A stretch of 64,000 bases of DNA from Methanoculleus horonobensis (GTDB lineage: Archaea; Halobacteriota; Methanomicrobia; Methanomicrobiales; Methanoculleaceae). Below the pieces are notes generated by a model, which saw only the letters and a list, made by a program, of their open reading frames with translations, ran no database searches and was not told the DNA's origin. A program made the translations under genes and the position numbers. Where the stretch lies: positions 434,001 to 498,000 of the forward strand of contig NZ_BCNY01000015.1 of NCBI RefSeq assembly GCF_001602375.1. Reading direction: 5' to 3'. This document shows positions 20,519 to 30,839 of this stretch, piece by piece; the stretch's first letter is position 1; every line of letters begins with the position of its first letter.

Positions 20519-21660
20519 CGTTCTTCGACCTCGCCCGCCGGAACGTCGTCCGTCACTGGCTCCGGTCGTCTCTTGCGGTCATCGGGATCGTCATCGGTGT
20601 CATCGCGATCGCCTCCCTCGGCATCATGGGCAACAGCATCGGCTTGATGTTCAACGACATGGTCAGCGACGTCGGCGACACCGTCATCGTCTCCCCGGCG
20701 ACGGGCGTGGGCGGCGGCAAACTCACCGACCGGGAGGTCTCCGATATCGCCCGGGCGGTCGGCTCGAACGACGTCATACCGTTCTCGAGCACCGCCGACA
20801 GGTTAGCCGTGGGCGATAAAGAGAGCGCCGCGATGATCTACGCGATCCCCGCCGGGGATATCCCCGCTCTGCTCGAAGTGGAGTCGGGGGGCTACCCGAG
20901 GGATACCGGCGGCGGGTGCCTGATCGGGAGCGAGCTTGCCGCGAACAGCAGGGAGAACGGCCTGAAACTCGGTGCCCGGGTCAGGATCGGCGACGAAACC
21001 CTCCGTGTCGTGGGCGTGCTCAAGGAACGGGGGATGGGGTTCGACATCAATCCCGACTACGCCATCGTCGTCCCCTACGCCTGGTATTCGAGTCACTACG
21101 ACGAAGACGATTACGATCAGGCGATCGTGAAGGTCAGGGACGTCAATAACATCGACGCGGTCAAGGAGTCGATCGAGCAGAGGATGAACCGCCGGGAGGA
21201 CACCGTCACCGTCATGGATACCCGGGGGATTCTCGAGAGCGTCTTTGCGGCCACCGAGTCGATCACGGTCTTTCTCGCAGGGATCGGCGCGATATCGCTC
21301 CTCGTCGCCGGCGTCTCGATCCTGAACGTGATGCTGATGTCGGTGACCGAGCGGATCAAGGAGATAGGCGTTCTCCGGAGCATCGGCACCCGCCGGGGCG
21401 AGGTGATGCGGATGTTCATCTACGAGGCGCTCCTCCTCGGCATTGCCGGCGCCCTCATCGGGGGCGTGCTCAGTTTCTGCGCCGGCTACGTGGTAACGGC
21501 GGTCTTCGTCGAGAACCCCGATTACCTCTTCGACCCGACGAGCCTCCTCTACATCGTCTTCGGGATGGCCTTCGGCGTCATCACGAGCGTGGCATCCGGC
21601 CTCTATCCGGCCTGGAAGGCGGCGCAGTTAAACCCGATCCAGGCCCTGCGCCACGAGTGA
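20515..21660 (+). CDS. ABC transporter permease, FtsX/MacB family
   Basis: 381 residues. One N-terminal membrane segment ([17 protein letters not shown]) is followed by a large outside domain of the MacB periplasmic-core type. Three C-terminal segments form the FtsX domain, with [23 protein letters not shown]. The family exports or extracts peptides, lipoproteins or lipids. With the ATPase, the CARDB protein and the YIP1 protein it forms one operon. Confidence 0.92.
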
Positions 21661-21663
21661 GGG

Positions 21664-21927
21664 CTACCCCAGACATCTCTCTTTTTCCCGCTCGATATCG
21701 TCTCGGAGCGTCTCGAGGAGATCGCTGATCGCCCGTGGCGCACCCGGGAGGAGGGCAAGGTATTCACTCCTTCCCTCGACGACGAGGAGCGCAACCGGGG
21801 TCAGGCTGAGTGCGGCCGCTCCCCCCACACAGAGCGTGAATGTCCTGATGACAGGAATGATGCACCGGCCGCCTGCCGTACGGCCGCCCCCGACGACGAG
21901 ATCGGTTCCTTCAGGCACCCGGCACAC
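21664..21927 (-). CDS. Small GerW-like protein, third gene of the gerW operon
   Basis: 87 residues. CIIPVIRTFTLCVGGAAALSLTPVALLVVEGRSEYLALLPG resembles the core of GerW/YtfJ proteins (a glycine-rich turn, then a SxxPVAxLVV strand), but the Gly/Ser-rich linker is missing. It overlaps the end of the DUF2953 gene by 17 bp and so belongs to that operon. Its function is unknown. Confidence 0.6.
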   Translation of the reverse strand: MCRVPEGTDLVVGGGRTAGGRCIIPVIRTFTLCVGGAAALSLTPVALLVVEGRSEYLALLPGAPRAISDLLETLRDDIEREKERCLG

Positions 21928-22588
21928 CCCTGCCCGACACCTGGCGGAGCCGTTCTCTCACCGGTCTTTTCAGAAGCGCCTTTGCGACCGCGATGAGGAT
22001 CAGGAGCGGGCGGCGAACCTGCATCCGGAGTATGAAGGTGCCTTCGAAGACCTCGCGGTCGAAGACCGGGATCAGCGCAAACTCGATCGCCTCCGCCGGC
22101 CAGAGCGCGTAACGAGCGGCGGTGCAGTAGCCGTACACGACACCGGTGTCGGCGGGGCTCTCGAGGCCGAGGGTGATATCCACCCGGAGCGTCTCAAGGC
22201 GGAGAGACCGGCAAATGGTCTCGAGAATCTTCCGGATATGCGGCCAGAGGTCGCCGGCAGCGTCGAGGTACTCCCGCACCGGCCGGGCCGGCCGTCTCTC
22301 CTCGGCCTTCTTCTCTTTCTCCTCCGGTTTCTCCGCCAACATCTCCCCGAGATCCCGGGTCACGATCCGGCGTTCGGCGAGGAGGATCTCGATCGCCTGC
22401 GTCTCGTCGGCGACCAGAACCCTCGCCCCCACGATGCCCCAGGCTACGGTTGCCGTCGCCCGGGCTCTCTCCCGGCTGCAGTCGGCGACCATCGAGACGG
22501 TCACCGGAACCAGGTAGAGGGCCAGCAGAAGAGCGAGGATGAGGACGGCGGCGACGAGCAGGATGAAGAAAAGAAGGGTCGCGGCCAT
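21911..22588 (-). CDS. DUF2953 membrane protein
   Basis: 225 residues. An N-terminal hydrophobic helix (LLFFILLVAAVLILALLLALYLVPV) is followed by a charged linker (EKPEEKEKKAEERRP) and a soluble domain with LETLRVDITLGLESPADTGVVYG, typical of DUF2953. In Bacillus this family pairs with the GerW-like YtfJ during spore formation; here it lies 15 bp downstream of a gerW-like gene. Confidence 0.8.
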   Translation of the reverse strand: MAATLLFFILLVAAVLILALLLALYLVPVTVSMVADCSRERARATATVAWGIVGARVLVADETQAIEILLAERRIVTRDLGEMLAEKPEEKEKKAEERRPARPVREYLDAAGDLWPHIRKILETICRSLRLETLRVDITLGLESPADTGVVYGYCTAARYALWPAEAIEFALIPVFDREVFEGTFILRMQVRRPLLILIAVAKALLKRPVRERLRQVSGRGVPGA

Positions 22589-22603
22589 GGAATGGAGAGA
22601 ACC

Positions 22604-23080
22604 TTATGCCTCTCCTTCACCGCCGATCGGGATCTCTTTTCCGCCTTCCGATGCCCCGGGCATTCTGCCGCCCTTGTGCTGCTGCATCATCTCGGAGCCC
22701 TTCTCGAGCACCCTCTCGACGTGGGGGCCGACCGCCTCTCCGATCGTCGAGATGACCTCGGCGATCTCGCTCTTCTTCTTCAGCGACACCACCTGGATGC
22801 CTTCGGGCCCGGGGACACCCCTGGTGATGATGATCAGCGCAACGGCCGATATGCCGCCGCCTCCGGCGCTCGCGGAGCCGGATCCTCCGGCCGGGCCGCC
22901 TTCCTTCTTCTCTCCGGAGCCTTCACCGCCGCCGAACCCGAGCCCGAACTCGGCGACCGGTATGATAACCCGCTCGCCGGCCTCGATCGGAGCACCGAGA
23001 ACCGCGCTCGCGCAGAGTGTTCTTGCAAGTTGATCGACGGTTATCTGAAGCATCGATTCGCCAGTCAAATTATTCACCAC
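22604..23080 (-). CDS. GerW/YtfJ family protein
   Basis: 158 residues. ERVIIPVAEFGLGFGGGEG, a Gly/Ser-rich linker, then GGGGISAVALIIIT and QVVSLKKKSEIAEVISTIGEAV are the GerW pattern. Methanogens do not sporulate, so the role is unknown. I include the GTG at 23080 because it restores an N-terminal helix expected in the family; the ATG at 23053 is the alternative. It is first in an operon with DUF2953 and a short GerW-like protein. Confidence 0.75.
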   Translation of the reverse strand: MVNNLTGESMLQITVDQLARTLCASAVLGAPIEAGERVIIPVAEFGLGFGGGEGSGEKKEGGPAGGSGSASAGGGGISAVALIIITRGVPGPEGIQVVSLKKKSEIAEVISTIGEAVGPHVERVLEKGSEMMQQHKGGRMPGASEGGKEIPIGGEGEA

Positions 23081-23163
23081 AGGTAATCCACTCTCCGGCC
23101 TCGTATATAATGGTTGGGGTTTTCCGGCGTTCGCCTGCCGGTTCGGGGGGGCGGCAGGCGTCC

Positions 23164-23748
23164 TCAGGGCAGGAGACGCCAGCCCACGGCCAGCGTGGCA
23201 AGGACGGCGAGGCCGAGTGCGGCGACGAGCGCCAGGCGTAGCGAGGTGTCTGCGAGCCGCGTGAGGGCGGTCGTGAGTTCCTCACGGTAGATGTAGGCGA
23301 ACAACCCCGCTATCAGGAAGAAGAAGATCCATTCGCTTGGCTGGGCGAGCTCCCGGAGAACCGACTCCCAGAAGTAGTCTTCCGGGTAGCCGTGGCTCGG
23401 GAGGGGGCCGAGGAACGGCCAGAACCACTCGACCGGGTGCCACCACATCCCGTCGAGGAACTGGTGGCTCGACATCCCGGCGGCGACGGCGAAGAGCTCG
23501 ATCCGCCGGCGGTAGCGGTAGAGGATGAGGCCGGCGATGACGACCAGGAAGAGAACGGTGAGGCCGTGGAAGTAGATCCTGCCGTAGTCCAGGGTTCCGG
23601 CGAGGAGGATATGCCCGAGCGGCTTGTCGATCAGGTCGGGGAGCACGGCGCCCAGCACGGCGAGCGCGAGAACCCGCCGGTCGCCGGCGATCGCCGCAAG
23701 CACGACGCCTATGAGGAGGCCGACCATGGCGTGGGCGAGGAGGTACAT
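23164..23748 (-). CDS. Membrane-bound metal-dependent hydrolase-like (YdjM/DUF457) protein
   Basis: 194 residues, four or more membrane segments. The start MYLLAHAMVGLLIGVVLA and the motifs LGAVLPDLIDKPLGH and SSHQFLDGMWWHP carry the conserved His/Asp pattern of the YdjM family. Substrate and role are unknown. The ATG at 23748 gives the expected N-terminus. Confidence 0.75.
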   Translation of the reverse strand: MYLLAHAMVGLLIGVVLAAIAGDRRVLALAVLGAVLPDLIDKPLGHILLAGTLDYGRIYFHGLTVLFLVVIAGLILYRYRRRIELFAVAAGMSSHQFLDGMWWHPVEWFWPFLGPLPSHGYPEDYFWESVLRELAQPSEWIFFFLIAGLFAYIYREELTTALTRLADTSLRLALVAALGLAVLATLAVGWRLLP

Positions 23749-23889
23749 CGGTATCCCGTGGCGGGGCGTGCATATACTCTTTTTCCCGTGCGGTTCAGGC
23801 AAGGGGTGAGTTCCCGCTGTGCCAAGGCGATCCCAATTGATCAACAATGCGTACTAATGTATATATGTGTTCAAGGTACACCGTGATGC

Positions 23890-25248
23890 ATGCAGACGAA
23901 GTTCCTCCTTGGCGAGGAGGAGATGCCGAAACGGTGGTACAACATCCAGGCAGACCTCCCGACGCCTATGGACCCGCCCCTTCACCCGGCTACCGGGAAA
24001 CCGGCGGTCCCCGACGATCTCCGCCATCTCTTCCCGATGGAACTGATCCGGCAGGAGATGAGCACCGAGCGCTACATCGATATCCCTGAAGAGGTCCGGG
24101 ATATCCTCACCCTCTGGAGGCCGAGCCCGCTCTACCGGGCAAGAAGGCTCGAGGCGGCTTTGAAGACCCCGGCGAAGATCTACTTTAAGTGGGAGGGCGT
24201 GAGCCCGCCGGGTTCGCACAAGCCCAACACCGCTATCCCCCAGGCCTACTATAACCGTGAAGAGGGGATCGAGCGGCTCGCGACCGAGACCGGGGCGGGG
24301 CAGTGGGGTTCGTCGCTCGCGTTTGCGACGAGCCTCTTCGACATGGAGTGCACCGTCTACATGGTCCGGAGTTCCTACGACCAGAAGCCCTACCGAAAAA
24401 GCATGATGCAGGTCTACGGCGCCGAGTGCATTCCGAGCCCGTCCGAGAAGACCCGATCCGGCCAGACCATCCTCGCCCGCGATCCGGATACGCCGGGCTC
24501 CCTCGGGATCGCCATCTCCGAGGCGGTCGAGGACGCAGCCGCCCACGAGAACACCAACTACGCACTCGGTTCCGTCCTCAACCATGTCTGCCTCCACCAG
24601 ACGATCATCGGCCAGGAGGCAGTGCAGCAGCTCGCGGCCGCGGAGACCTATCCCGACGTGGTGATCGGGTGCGTCGGCGGCGGCACCAACTTCGCCGGGC
24701 TCTCCTTCCCGTTTGCGGGGGCGAAGATGACCGGGAAGCATCCCGATACCGATATCGTCGCGGTCGAGCCCGCGGCCTGCCCGACCCTGACGAAGGGGCT
24801 CTACGCCTACGACTTCGGCGACGTTGCAGGGCTGACACCGCTTCTTCGGATGTTCACCCTCGGCCACGACTTCGTCCCGCCGGCGATCCATGCCGGAGGG
24901 CTCCGCTACCACGGGGCGTCGCCGCTCGTCTCCCGCCTCGTCCAGGACGGGGTCGTCCGGCCGGTCTCCTACCGGCAGAACGAGGTCTTCGAGGCCGCCG
25001 TGCTCTTCGCCCGGACGGAAGGGATCGTCGTCGCGCCCGAGGCCGCCCACGCGGTGAAGGCCGCGGTCGACGAGGCCATCAAGTGCCGGGAGACCGGGGA
25101 CGCGAAGACAATCCTCTTCAACAACTCCGGGCACGGCAACTTCGATTTCTCCTCCTACGAGGCCTATTTTGCAGGAAAGCTCGTCGACTACGAGTACCCG
25201 GCCGAGTTGATCAAAGAGTCGCTCGCCCGGCTGCCGGTGACGGGGTGA
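23890..25248 (+). CDS. trpB2: TrpB2-type tryptophan synthase beta chain
   Basis: 452 residues, longer than the standard beta chain at 29667. [27 protein letters not shown] (PLP lysine), [16 protein letters not shown] and [12 protein letters not shown] mark the TrpB2 subfamily. TrpB2 makes tryptophan from serine and indole without binding TrpA tightly and may salvage indole. It is first in the trp operon. ATGTATATATG at about 23856-23866 is a likely TATA element. Its stop overlaps the ATG of trpE (TGATG). Confidence 0.93.
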   Translation: MQTKFLLGEEEMPKRWYNIQADLPTPMDPPLHPATGKPAVPDDLRHLFPMELIRQEMSTERYIDIPEEVRDILTLWRPSPLYRARRLEAALKTPAKIYFKWEGVSPPGSHKPNTAIPQAYYNREEGIERLATETGAGQWGSSLAFATSLFDMECTVYMVRSSYDQKPYRKSMMQVYGAECIPSPSEKTRSGQTILARDPDTPGSLGIAISEAVEDAAAHENTNYALGSVLNHVCLHQTIIGQEAVQQLAAAETYPDVVIGCVGGGTNFAGLSFPFAGAKMTGKHPDTDIVAVEPAACPTLTKGLYAYDFGDVAGLTPLLRMFTLGHDFVPPAIHAGGLRYHGASPLVSRLVQDGVVRPVSYRQNEVFEAAVLFARTEGIVVAPEAAHAVKAAVDEAIKCRETGDAKTILFNNSGHGNFDFSSYEAYFAGKLVDYEYPAELIKESLARLPVTG

Positions 25249-25283
25249 TGCCGGTGGACTGGACGGCGCTCCAAGAGAGCTGA
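25248..25283 (+). other. Stranded 11-codon start of trpE (apparent frameshift)
   Basis: An ATG that overlaps the trpB2 stop (TGATG) opens [11 protein letters not shown] and hits TGA at 25281. The downstream trpE frame is offset by two bases and has no ATG, GTG or TTG before 25505. Removing one AG from the GAGAG at 25275-25279 would join [11 protein letters not shown] to NTISGYEEAV in one frame. This looks like a 2-bp insertion in trpE or a sequencing error. Confidence 0.6.
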
Positions 25284-26758
25284 ACACAATCTCGGGATAC
25301 GAGGAGGCCGTTGCCGCGGCGGACGCGGCTGGCCGGCCTCTTCTCGTCCCGGTTTTTGCAGAGATCCCGCTCCCCGCGGCATCGCCGGCCGACCTCTATG
25401 CCTCCCTCCGGGACGGCCCGGGGTTCCTGCTCGAGTCGCTCGAGGGGAGCGAGAAGACCGCCCGTTACTCGTTCATCTGCACCGCCCCTGCCGCGACCGT
25501 CGCCGTGGCCTCCGACGGCACGCTGACGGTCTCCGGCGATTCGCGCATCCGGGAGGTTGCCGCCGGCGTCGAGGGCGAGGATCCCCTCGACGTCCTCCGG
25601 TCGTTCATGGGCCGGTTCCGGGTCGCCTCCGCGCCGTTCCCCCGGTTCTCGGGGGGGCTTACCGGTTACTTCGCCTACGACCTTGCCTCGTCCCTCTACC
25701 CGGTTCCCGAACTGGAGGGAGCCGAAGAACCCGCCGCCCGGTTCATGCTGGCGCAGGACTGCCTCGCCCTCGACCACAAGAGAGAGCGGCTCGCGCTCGT
25801 CGCAAACCTGCTCGTTGCCGACGGGACCGACGCGGAAGAGGAGTTCCATCGGGCCCGGACGGGGATCGCGGAACGGGCCGCCCGGATTCGCGATCTTGCG
25901 CCACCGTCGCCGTGCGGGCGGTGCAGATCCGGCGTTCCGGCGTCGTCCTGCACCCCGGACGAGTTCTCGAACGCGGTCCTCCGGATAAAAGAGCATATTG
26001 CGGCAGGAGACGTCTTCCAGGCCGTCCTCTCCCGGCGGCTCGCCTGCCGGATCGAGGGCGACCCGTTCGCCGTCTACCGGCACCTCCGGGCGGAGAACCC
26101 GAGCCCCTACATGTACTACCTGGACTTCGGCGACCGCCAGGTCGCCGGGAGCAGCCCCGAGATGCTCGTCCGGGTGGAGGGCGGCCGGGTGACGACCGTC
26201 CCGATCGCCGGCACCCGGCCGCGGGGGCGGACCCCGGCGGAGGACGACCTGCTCGCGGCCGAACTCCTCAGCGACGAGAAGGAGCGGGCGGAGCATGTCA
26301 TGCTCGTCGACCTGGCGAGAAACGACGTCGGGGCGGTCTCCGCCTTCGGGAGCGTCTCGGTGACGGATTTCATGACCGTCGAGCGGTTCTCTCACGTCCA
26401 GCACATCGTCTCGACGGTCTCGGGGAGGCTCCGGGAAGGGTGCGACCGGTTCGACGCCCTCCGCTCCTGTTTCCCGGCAGGAACCGTCTCGGGCGCCCCG
26501 AAGGTCCGGGCGATGCAGATCATCGGCGAGACGGAAGGGCTCCGCCGCGGTATCTATGCCGGGGCGGTCGGTTATGTCGGGTTTTCCGGCACGATGGACC
26601 TTGCGATAGCCATCCGGACGGTTCTGGTGCAGGACGGCGTTGCTTCCGTCCAGGTGGGAGCGGGGATCGTGGCCGACTCCGACCCCGGCCGGGAGTGGGC
26701 CGAGACCGAGAACAAAGGGCGGGCGATGCTTGCGGCGCTCGGTGCGGAGGCGGAGTGA
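25280..26758 (+). CDS. trpE: Anthranilate synthase component I, 5' end frameshifted or CTG-initiated
   Basis: The catalytic body is complete: KEHIAAGDVFQAVLSRR, YYLDFGDRQVAGSSPEM, TVPIAGTRPRG, FSHVQHIVSTVSGRL and FPAGTVSGAPKVRAM. The enzyme makes anthranilate from chorismate with TrpG. TrpE-like sequence also continues upstream of the first standard start (GTG 25505): PLLVPVFAEIPLPA...GFLLESLEGSEKTARYSF, including the LLES element of tryptophan feedback. The coordinates begin at a CTG whose last two bases overlap the stop of the stranded leader peptide. If translation begins at 25505, about 75 residues including that site are lost. Confidence 0.85.
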   Translation: MNTISGYEEAVAAADAAGRPLLVPVFAEIPLPAASPADLYASLRDGPGFLLESLEGSEKTARYSFICTAPAATVAVASDGTLTVSGDSRIREVAAGVEGEDPLDVLRSFMGRFRVASAPFPRFSGGLTGYFAYDLASSLYPVPELEGAEEPAARFMLAQDCLALDHKRERLALVANLLVADGTDAEEEFHRARTGIAERAARIRDLAPPSPCGRCRSGVPASSCTPDEFSNAVLRIKEHIAAGDVFQAVLSRRLACRIEGDPFAVYRHLRAENPSPYMYYLDFGDRQVAGSSPEMLVRVEGGRVTTVPIAGTRPRGRTPAEDDLLAAELLSDEKERAEHVMLVDLARNDVGAVSAFGSVSVTDFMTVERFSHVQHIVSTVSGRLREGCDRFDALRSCFPAGTVSGAPKVRAMQIIGETEGLRRGIYAGAVGYVGFSGTMDLAIAIRTVLVQDGVASVQVGAGIVADSDPGREWAETENKGRAMLAALGAEAE

Positions 26759-27336
26759 TGCGGGTGCTCGTCATCGACAGCTACGACAGTTTCACCTTCA
26801 ACCTCTGCCAGCAGATCGGGGTGTTCGGGGCGGAGCCGGTCGTGGTGAAGAGCGATACGCCGTTTGAACGGATCCAATCCGAATCGTTCGATAGGATCGT
26901 CCTCTCGCCCGGCCCGGGGCATCCCCGGGACTCCGCCCTCTACCGGGAGGTTCTCGGCACGATCAGCCGCGCCGTCCCGACGCTCGGGGTCTGCCTCGGC
27001 CACCAGGCGATCGGCCTCGCCTTCGGCGCCCGCATCACCCGGGCGAACCGGCTGATGCACGGGAAGCGGTCGCTCGTCCGGCACGACGGTGCGGGGATCT
27101 ACGCAGGCGTGCCCGACCCCCTCGTCGCGACCCGCTACCACTCGCTCGTCATCGACCCGGCATCCGTTCCGGACTGCCTCGCGGTGACGGCCTTAAGCGA
27201 CGACGGGGCGGTCATGGGCGTCCGGCACAGGTCGTTCCCGATCGAGGGGGTGCAGTTCCACCCGGAGAGCATCCTCACTCCCGAGGGGGACCGGCTGGTG
27301 GCGAACTTCCTCTCCGGCACGGGAGGCGTGGCATGA
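26758..27336 (+). CDS. trpG: Anthranilate synthase component II (glutamine amidotransferase)
   Basis: 192 residues. [27 protein letters not shown] (catalytic cysteine) and [11 protein letters not shown] (His-Glu) give the full amidotransferase triad. It supplies ammonia to TrpE. The start overlaps the trpE stop (TGATG). Confidence 0.95.
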   Translation: MRVLVIDSYDSFTFNLCQQIGVFGAEPVVVKSDTPFERIQSESFDRIVLSPGPGHPRDSALYREVLGTISRAVPTLGVCLGHQAIGLAFGARITRANRLMHGKRSLVRHDGAGIYAGVPDPLVATRYHSLVIDPASVPDCLAVTALSDDGAVMGVRHRSFPIEGVQFHPESILTPEGDRLVANFLSGTGGVA

Positions 27337-28349
27337 TCCGCGAGGCGATCGCCCGGGTCTCCTCGGGTACGGATCTCTCCCCGGCCGAGGCGGGAGGGGT
27401 GATGGAGGAGATCATGCGGGGCGCGGCGACACCCGCCCAGATCGGCGGATTCCTCACGGCTCTGCGGATGAAGGGGGAGACGGTTATAGAGATCGCGGCG
27501 TTCGCCCGTGCGATGCGGGCGGCGGCCGTCCCGGTCTCCCTCCCCTCCCCCGGGGCGCGGGTGGATACCTGCGGGACCGGGGGCGACGGCGCGGGGACGT
27601 TCAACATCAGCACCGCGGCCGCCTTCGTCGCGGCCGGTGCAGGCATCCCGGTCGTGAAGCACGGGAACCGTGGGGTTTCGAGCCGGTGCGGCTCGGCCGA
27701 CGTCCTCGAGGCGCTCGGGGTCGACGTCGCGATCCCGCCCGAACGGGTGGCGGACGTCCTTTCGGCCGCCGGGATCGCGTTTCTCTTCGCCCCGGCCTAC
27801 CACCCGGCGATGCAGTACGTCCGCGCCGCCCGGCAGGAGATCGGGATACGGACGGTCTTCAACCTCCTCGGCCCCCTGACGAACCCGGCAGGCGCCGGAG
27901 CCCATCTGCTTGGCGTCTACGACCCCCGCCTGACCCTTCCGGTCGCCCGGGTCCTCGGCGATCTCGGGGCGGAGCGGGCGATGGTCGTCCACGGTGCGGG
28001 GCTCGACGAGATCGCGACGGCCGGGTCGACGACGGTTGCGGAACTCCGGGACGGCGAGGTCACGGCGTATACTCTCGACTGCATGGAGTTCGGAATTCCG
28101 CGTTCATCCGTCGCGGCCGTCCGGGGCGGCGGGCCGGAGGAGAATGCCGCGACCCTCCTTTCCCTCCTGTCGGGAGAGGAGGGCCCCGTCCGGGATATCG
28201 TCCTCCTCAACGCCGGGGCGGCGATCTACCTCGGCGGGAAGGCTCGCGATATCGCCCGGGGGATCGCCCGCGCCGAGGCGTCGATCGACTCGGGGGCGGC
28301 GCTCGACCGGCTCCGCCGGCTGGTCGGGGCGACCGGAGGCGGGACATGA
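27333..28349 (+). CDS. trpD: Anthranilate phosphoribosyltransferase
   Basis: 338 residues. [40 protein letters not shown] and [14 protein letters not shown] are the substrate- and PRPP-binding motifs. It converts anthranilate and PRPP to phosphoribosylanthranilate. It overlaps trpG and trpC by 4 bp each. Confidence 0.95.
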   Translation: MIREAIARVSSGTDLSPAEAGGVMEEIMRGAATPAQIGGFLTALRMKGETVIEIAAFARAMRAAAVPVSLPSPGARVDTCGTGGDGAGTFNISTAAAFVAAGAGIPVVKHGNRGVSSRCGSADVLEALGVDVAIPPERVADVLSAAGIAFLFAPAYHPAMQYVRAARQEIGIRTVFNLLGPLTNPAGAGAHLLGVYDPRLTLPVARVLGDLGAERAMVVHGAGLDEIATAGSTTVAELRDGEVTAYTLDCMEFGIPRSSVAAVRGGGPEENAATLLSLLSGEEGPVRDIVLLNAGAAIYLGGKARDIARGIARAEASIDSGAALDRLRRLVGATGGGT

Positions 28350-29098
28350 TCCTCGACGAGATCGTCAGGTCGACCAACGAGCGCCTCCGGCACCTCGACC
28401 AGCTGGTCGATCCCGATCCCCTGCCCCGCCGGAGTCTCGCAGCGGCGATACGCGCCTCTTCCGGGAGGCACGCGGTCATCGCCGAGGTGAAGTACGCCTC
28501 TCCGTCGCGGGGGAGGATCCACGAGGGCTGCACCCCCGAAGCGATCGCCCGGGAGTTCGTCGCCGCCGGGGCCGCCGGGCTCTCGGTGCTGACCGAACCC
28601 ACCTACTTTTCGGGGAGTATCGAGAACCTCGTCCGGGTGCGGCGTGCGGTATCCGTCCCGGTCCTCCGGAAGGACTTCATCATCGACGAACGCCAGCTCG
28701 CCGAGACCCGGGTGCTCGGCGCCGACGCCGTCCTCCTGATCGCCCGGGTGCTCGATGATCGCCTCCCCGCGTTCGTTGATTCGGCGCTCGCGCTCGGGCT
28801 CGAGCCGCTCGTCGAGGTTCACGATAGGGACGAGATGGAGCGCGCTCTCGCGACGGATGCGACCCTCATCGGGATCAACAACCGCAACCTCGCAACGATG
28901 ACGGTCGATCTCTCGACGACCGTCCGTCTCGCGAGAGCGGCCCGCGACGCGGGGAGGATCGTGGTCTCGGAGAGCGGCATCATATGGCCCTGCGACGTCC
29001 GGAGCCTCTCCCGGCACTGCGACGCGTTCCTGATAGGATCCGCCCTGATGTCGGCCCGCGACCGGAGAAAACGGCTGGAGGGGTTCGTATTCGCGTGA
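28346..29098 (+). CDS. trpC: Indole-3-glycerol phosphate synthase
   Basis: 250 residues, TIM barrel. [58 protein letters not shown] and VSESGI are the catalytic and phosphate-binding strands. It overlaps trpD and trpF by 4 bp. Confidence 0.95.
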   Translation: MILDEIVRSTNERLRHLDQLVDPDPLPRRSLAAAIRASSGRHAVIAEVKYASPSRGRIHEGCTPEAIAREFVAAGAAGLSVLTEPTYFSGSIENLVRVRRAVSVPVLRKDFIIDERQLAETRVLGADAVLLIARVLDDRLPAFVDSALALGLEPLVEVHDRDEMERALATDATLIGINNRNLATMTVDLSTTVRLARAARDAGRIVVSESGIIWPCDVRSLSRHCDAFLIGSALMSARDRRKRLEGFVFA

Positions 29099-29670
29099 AG
29101 ATCTGCGGGATGACGAGCGTTCGCGACGCACTCCTCGCCGTGGCGGCCGGAGCCGACGCGATCGGCGTGGTGCTCGCGAGCCCCTCCCCCCGGTCGGTGA
29201 GCCCGGAGGTGGCGCGGGGGATATTCGCGGCGGTTTCGCCGTTCGCGACCACGGTCGCGGTCACCTCGACCGACCGGCCCGAAGACATCCCGTCGCTCCT
29301 CTCCTCGGGGCCGGACGTGGTTCAGGTGCCGGGCAGTCTTGAGGTGCCCCGTGATGCGGGGGTGCGGGTCATCAGGATGCTCTCTCCCGGCGACGCTCTC
29401 CGGGACGACTGCGACGCGGTGATCGTCGATGGTAGCCACGGCACCGGGCGGGCGTTCGACCCGGAGTATGCCCGTGAGTGCGTGGCCGCCTCCCCGGTCC
29501 CGGTCATCCTCGCGGGAGGGCTCACCCCCGGGAACGTCGCCGACGCAATCCTGGCGGTGCGGCCGCATGCGGTCGATGTCTGTTCAGGCGTCGAGGCGGC
29601 GCCGGGGATCAAGGACGAGCGCCTCATGCGGGCGTTCGTGAAGATATGCAGGATGATGGACAATCCATGA
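29095..29670 (+). CDS. trpF: Phosphoribosylanthranilate isomerase
   Basis: 191 residues starting at a GTG that overlaps the trpC stop (GTGA). [13 protein letters not shown] (catalytic cysteine), [20 protein letters not shown] and [15 protein letters not shown] are TrpF motifs. Confidence 0.93.
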   Translation: MKICGMTSVRDALLAVAAGADAIGVVLASPSPRSVSPEVARGIFAAVSPFATTVAVTSTDRPEDIPSLLSSGPDVVQVPGSLEVPRDAGVRVIRMLSPGDALRDDCDAVIVDGSHGTGRAFDPEYARECVAASPVPVILAGGLTPGNVADAILAVRPHAVDVCSGVEAAPGIKDERLMRAFVKICRMMDNP

Positions 29671-30839
29671 AACCAGGACGATACGGTATATACGGCGGGC
29701 GGTACGTGCCCGAGACCCTGATGAGCGCGCTGATCGAGCTCGAAGAGACCTACGAGCGGGTTCGCGAGGATCCGGAGTTCTCCAGCCGGCTCTCCTGGTA
29801 CCTCCGCGAGTACGCCGGGCGGGAGACGCCGCTCACCTACTGCGCGAACCTCTCCCGCGACCTCGGCTGCCGGGTCTACCTGAAACGGGAAGACCTCCTC
29901 CACGGCGGTGCGCACAAACTGAACAACACCCTCGGCCAGGCGCTGATGGCGAAGTTCATGGGCAAGCGCCGGCTGATCGCCGAGACGGGCGCCGGGCAGC
30001 ACGGCGTCGCGACGGCGATCGCGGGCGCGGCGCTCGGTCTGCCCGTCGAGGTCTACATGGGCGAGGTGGATACCCGCCGCCAAGCGTTGAACGTCTTTCG
30101 GATGGAACTCCTCGGTGCCCGGGTCGTCCCGGTCGTTTCCGGGACGCGGACACTGAAGGACGCCATCAACGCAGCGATGCGCGACTGGGTGGCGAACCTC
30201 GGGGATACCCACTACCTGCTCGGCTCCTGCGTCGGCCCGCACCCCTTCCCCCGGATCGTCCGCGATTTCCAGTCGGTCATCGGCGAGGAGACGAGAAGAC
30301 AGATCCTTGAGAGGGAAGGTCGGCTCCCCGACACCGTCGTCGCCTGCGTCGGCGGGGGTTCGAACGCGATCGGCATCTTCTACCCGTTCGTGAACGACGA
30401 CGTTGCACTGGTCGGCGTGGAAGCGGGAGGCGAGGGGCTCGATTCCGGCCGACACGGCGCTTCGCTCTCTGCCGGTTCGGTCGGGGTCTTTCAGGGGGCG
30501 CTCTCCTACCTTCTCCAGGACGGCGACGGCCAGGCGCTCGAGACGCACTCCGTCGCCGCGGGCCTCGACCACCCCTCGGTCGGGCCGGAGCACGCCATGC
30601 TGAAGGACTCCGGGCGGGTCCGCTACGAGGCGGTCACCGACGCCGAGGCACTCCACGCCTTCCGCCGTCTCTCCCGCACCGAGGGGATCATCCCGGCGCT
30701 CGAGTCCGCCCACGCGGTCGCCTACGCTCTCCGGGCGGCGGACGATCTCGATAAGGACGGCATCCTCGTCGTCAACCTCTCGGGGAGGGGGGACAAAGAC
30801 GTCGCCGACGTCGCGAACCTTCACGGGGGCGTCGCATGA
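29667..30839 (+). CDS. trpB: Tryptophan synthase beta chain (TrpB1)
   Basis: 390 residues. [29 protein letters not shown] (PLP lysine), [25 protein letters not shown] and [11 protein letters not shown] are the classic TrpB1 motifs. It pairs with the adjacent TrpA. With trpB2 at 23890 the operon carries both beta-chain types. Confidence 0.96.
   Translation: MKPGRYGIYGGRYVPETLMSALIELEETYERVREDPEFSSRLSWYLREYAGRETPLTYCANLSRDLGCRVYLKREDLLHGGAHKLNNTLGQALMAKFMGKRRLIAETGAGQHGVATAIAGAALGLPVEVYMGEVDTRRQALNVFRMELLGARVVPVVSGTRTLKDAINAAMRDWVANLGDTHYLLGSCVGPHPFPRIVRDFQSVIGEETRRQILEREGRLPDTVVACVGGGSNAIGIFYPFVNDDVALVGVEAGGEGLDSGRHGASLSAGSVGVFQGALSYLLQDGDGQALETHSVAAGLDHPSVGPEHAMLKDSGRVRYEAVTDAEALHAFRRLSRTEGIIPALESAHAVAYALRAADDLDKDGILVVNLSGRGDKDVADVANLHGGVA

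Noticed and set aside
23848-23889. Tryptophan attenuator or leader peptide before trpB2
   Set aside because: The TATA lies about 25 bp before the start, leaving no room for a leader; no Trp codon run or alternative hairpins are visible.
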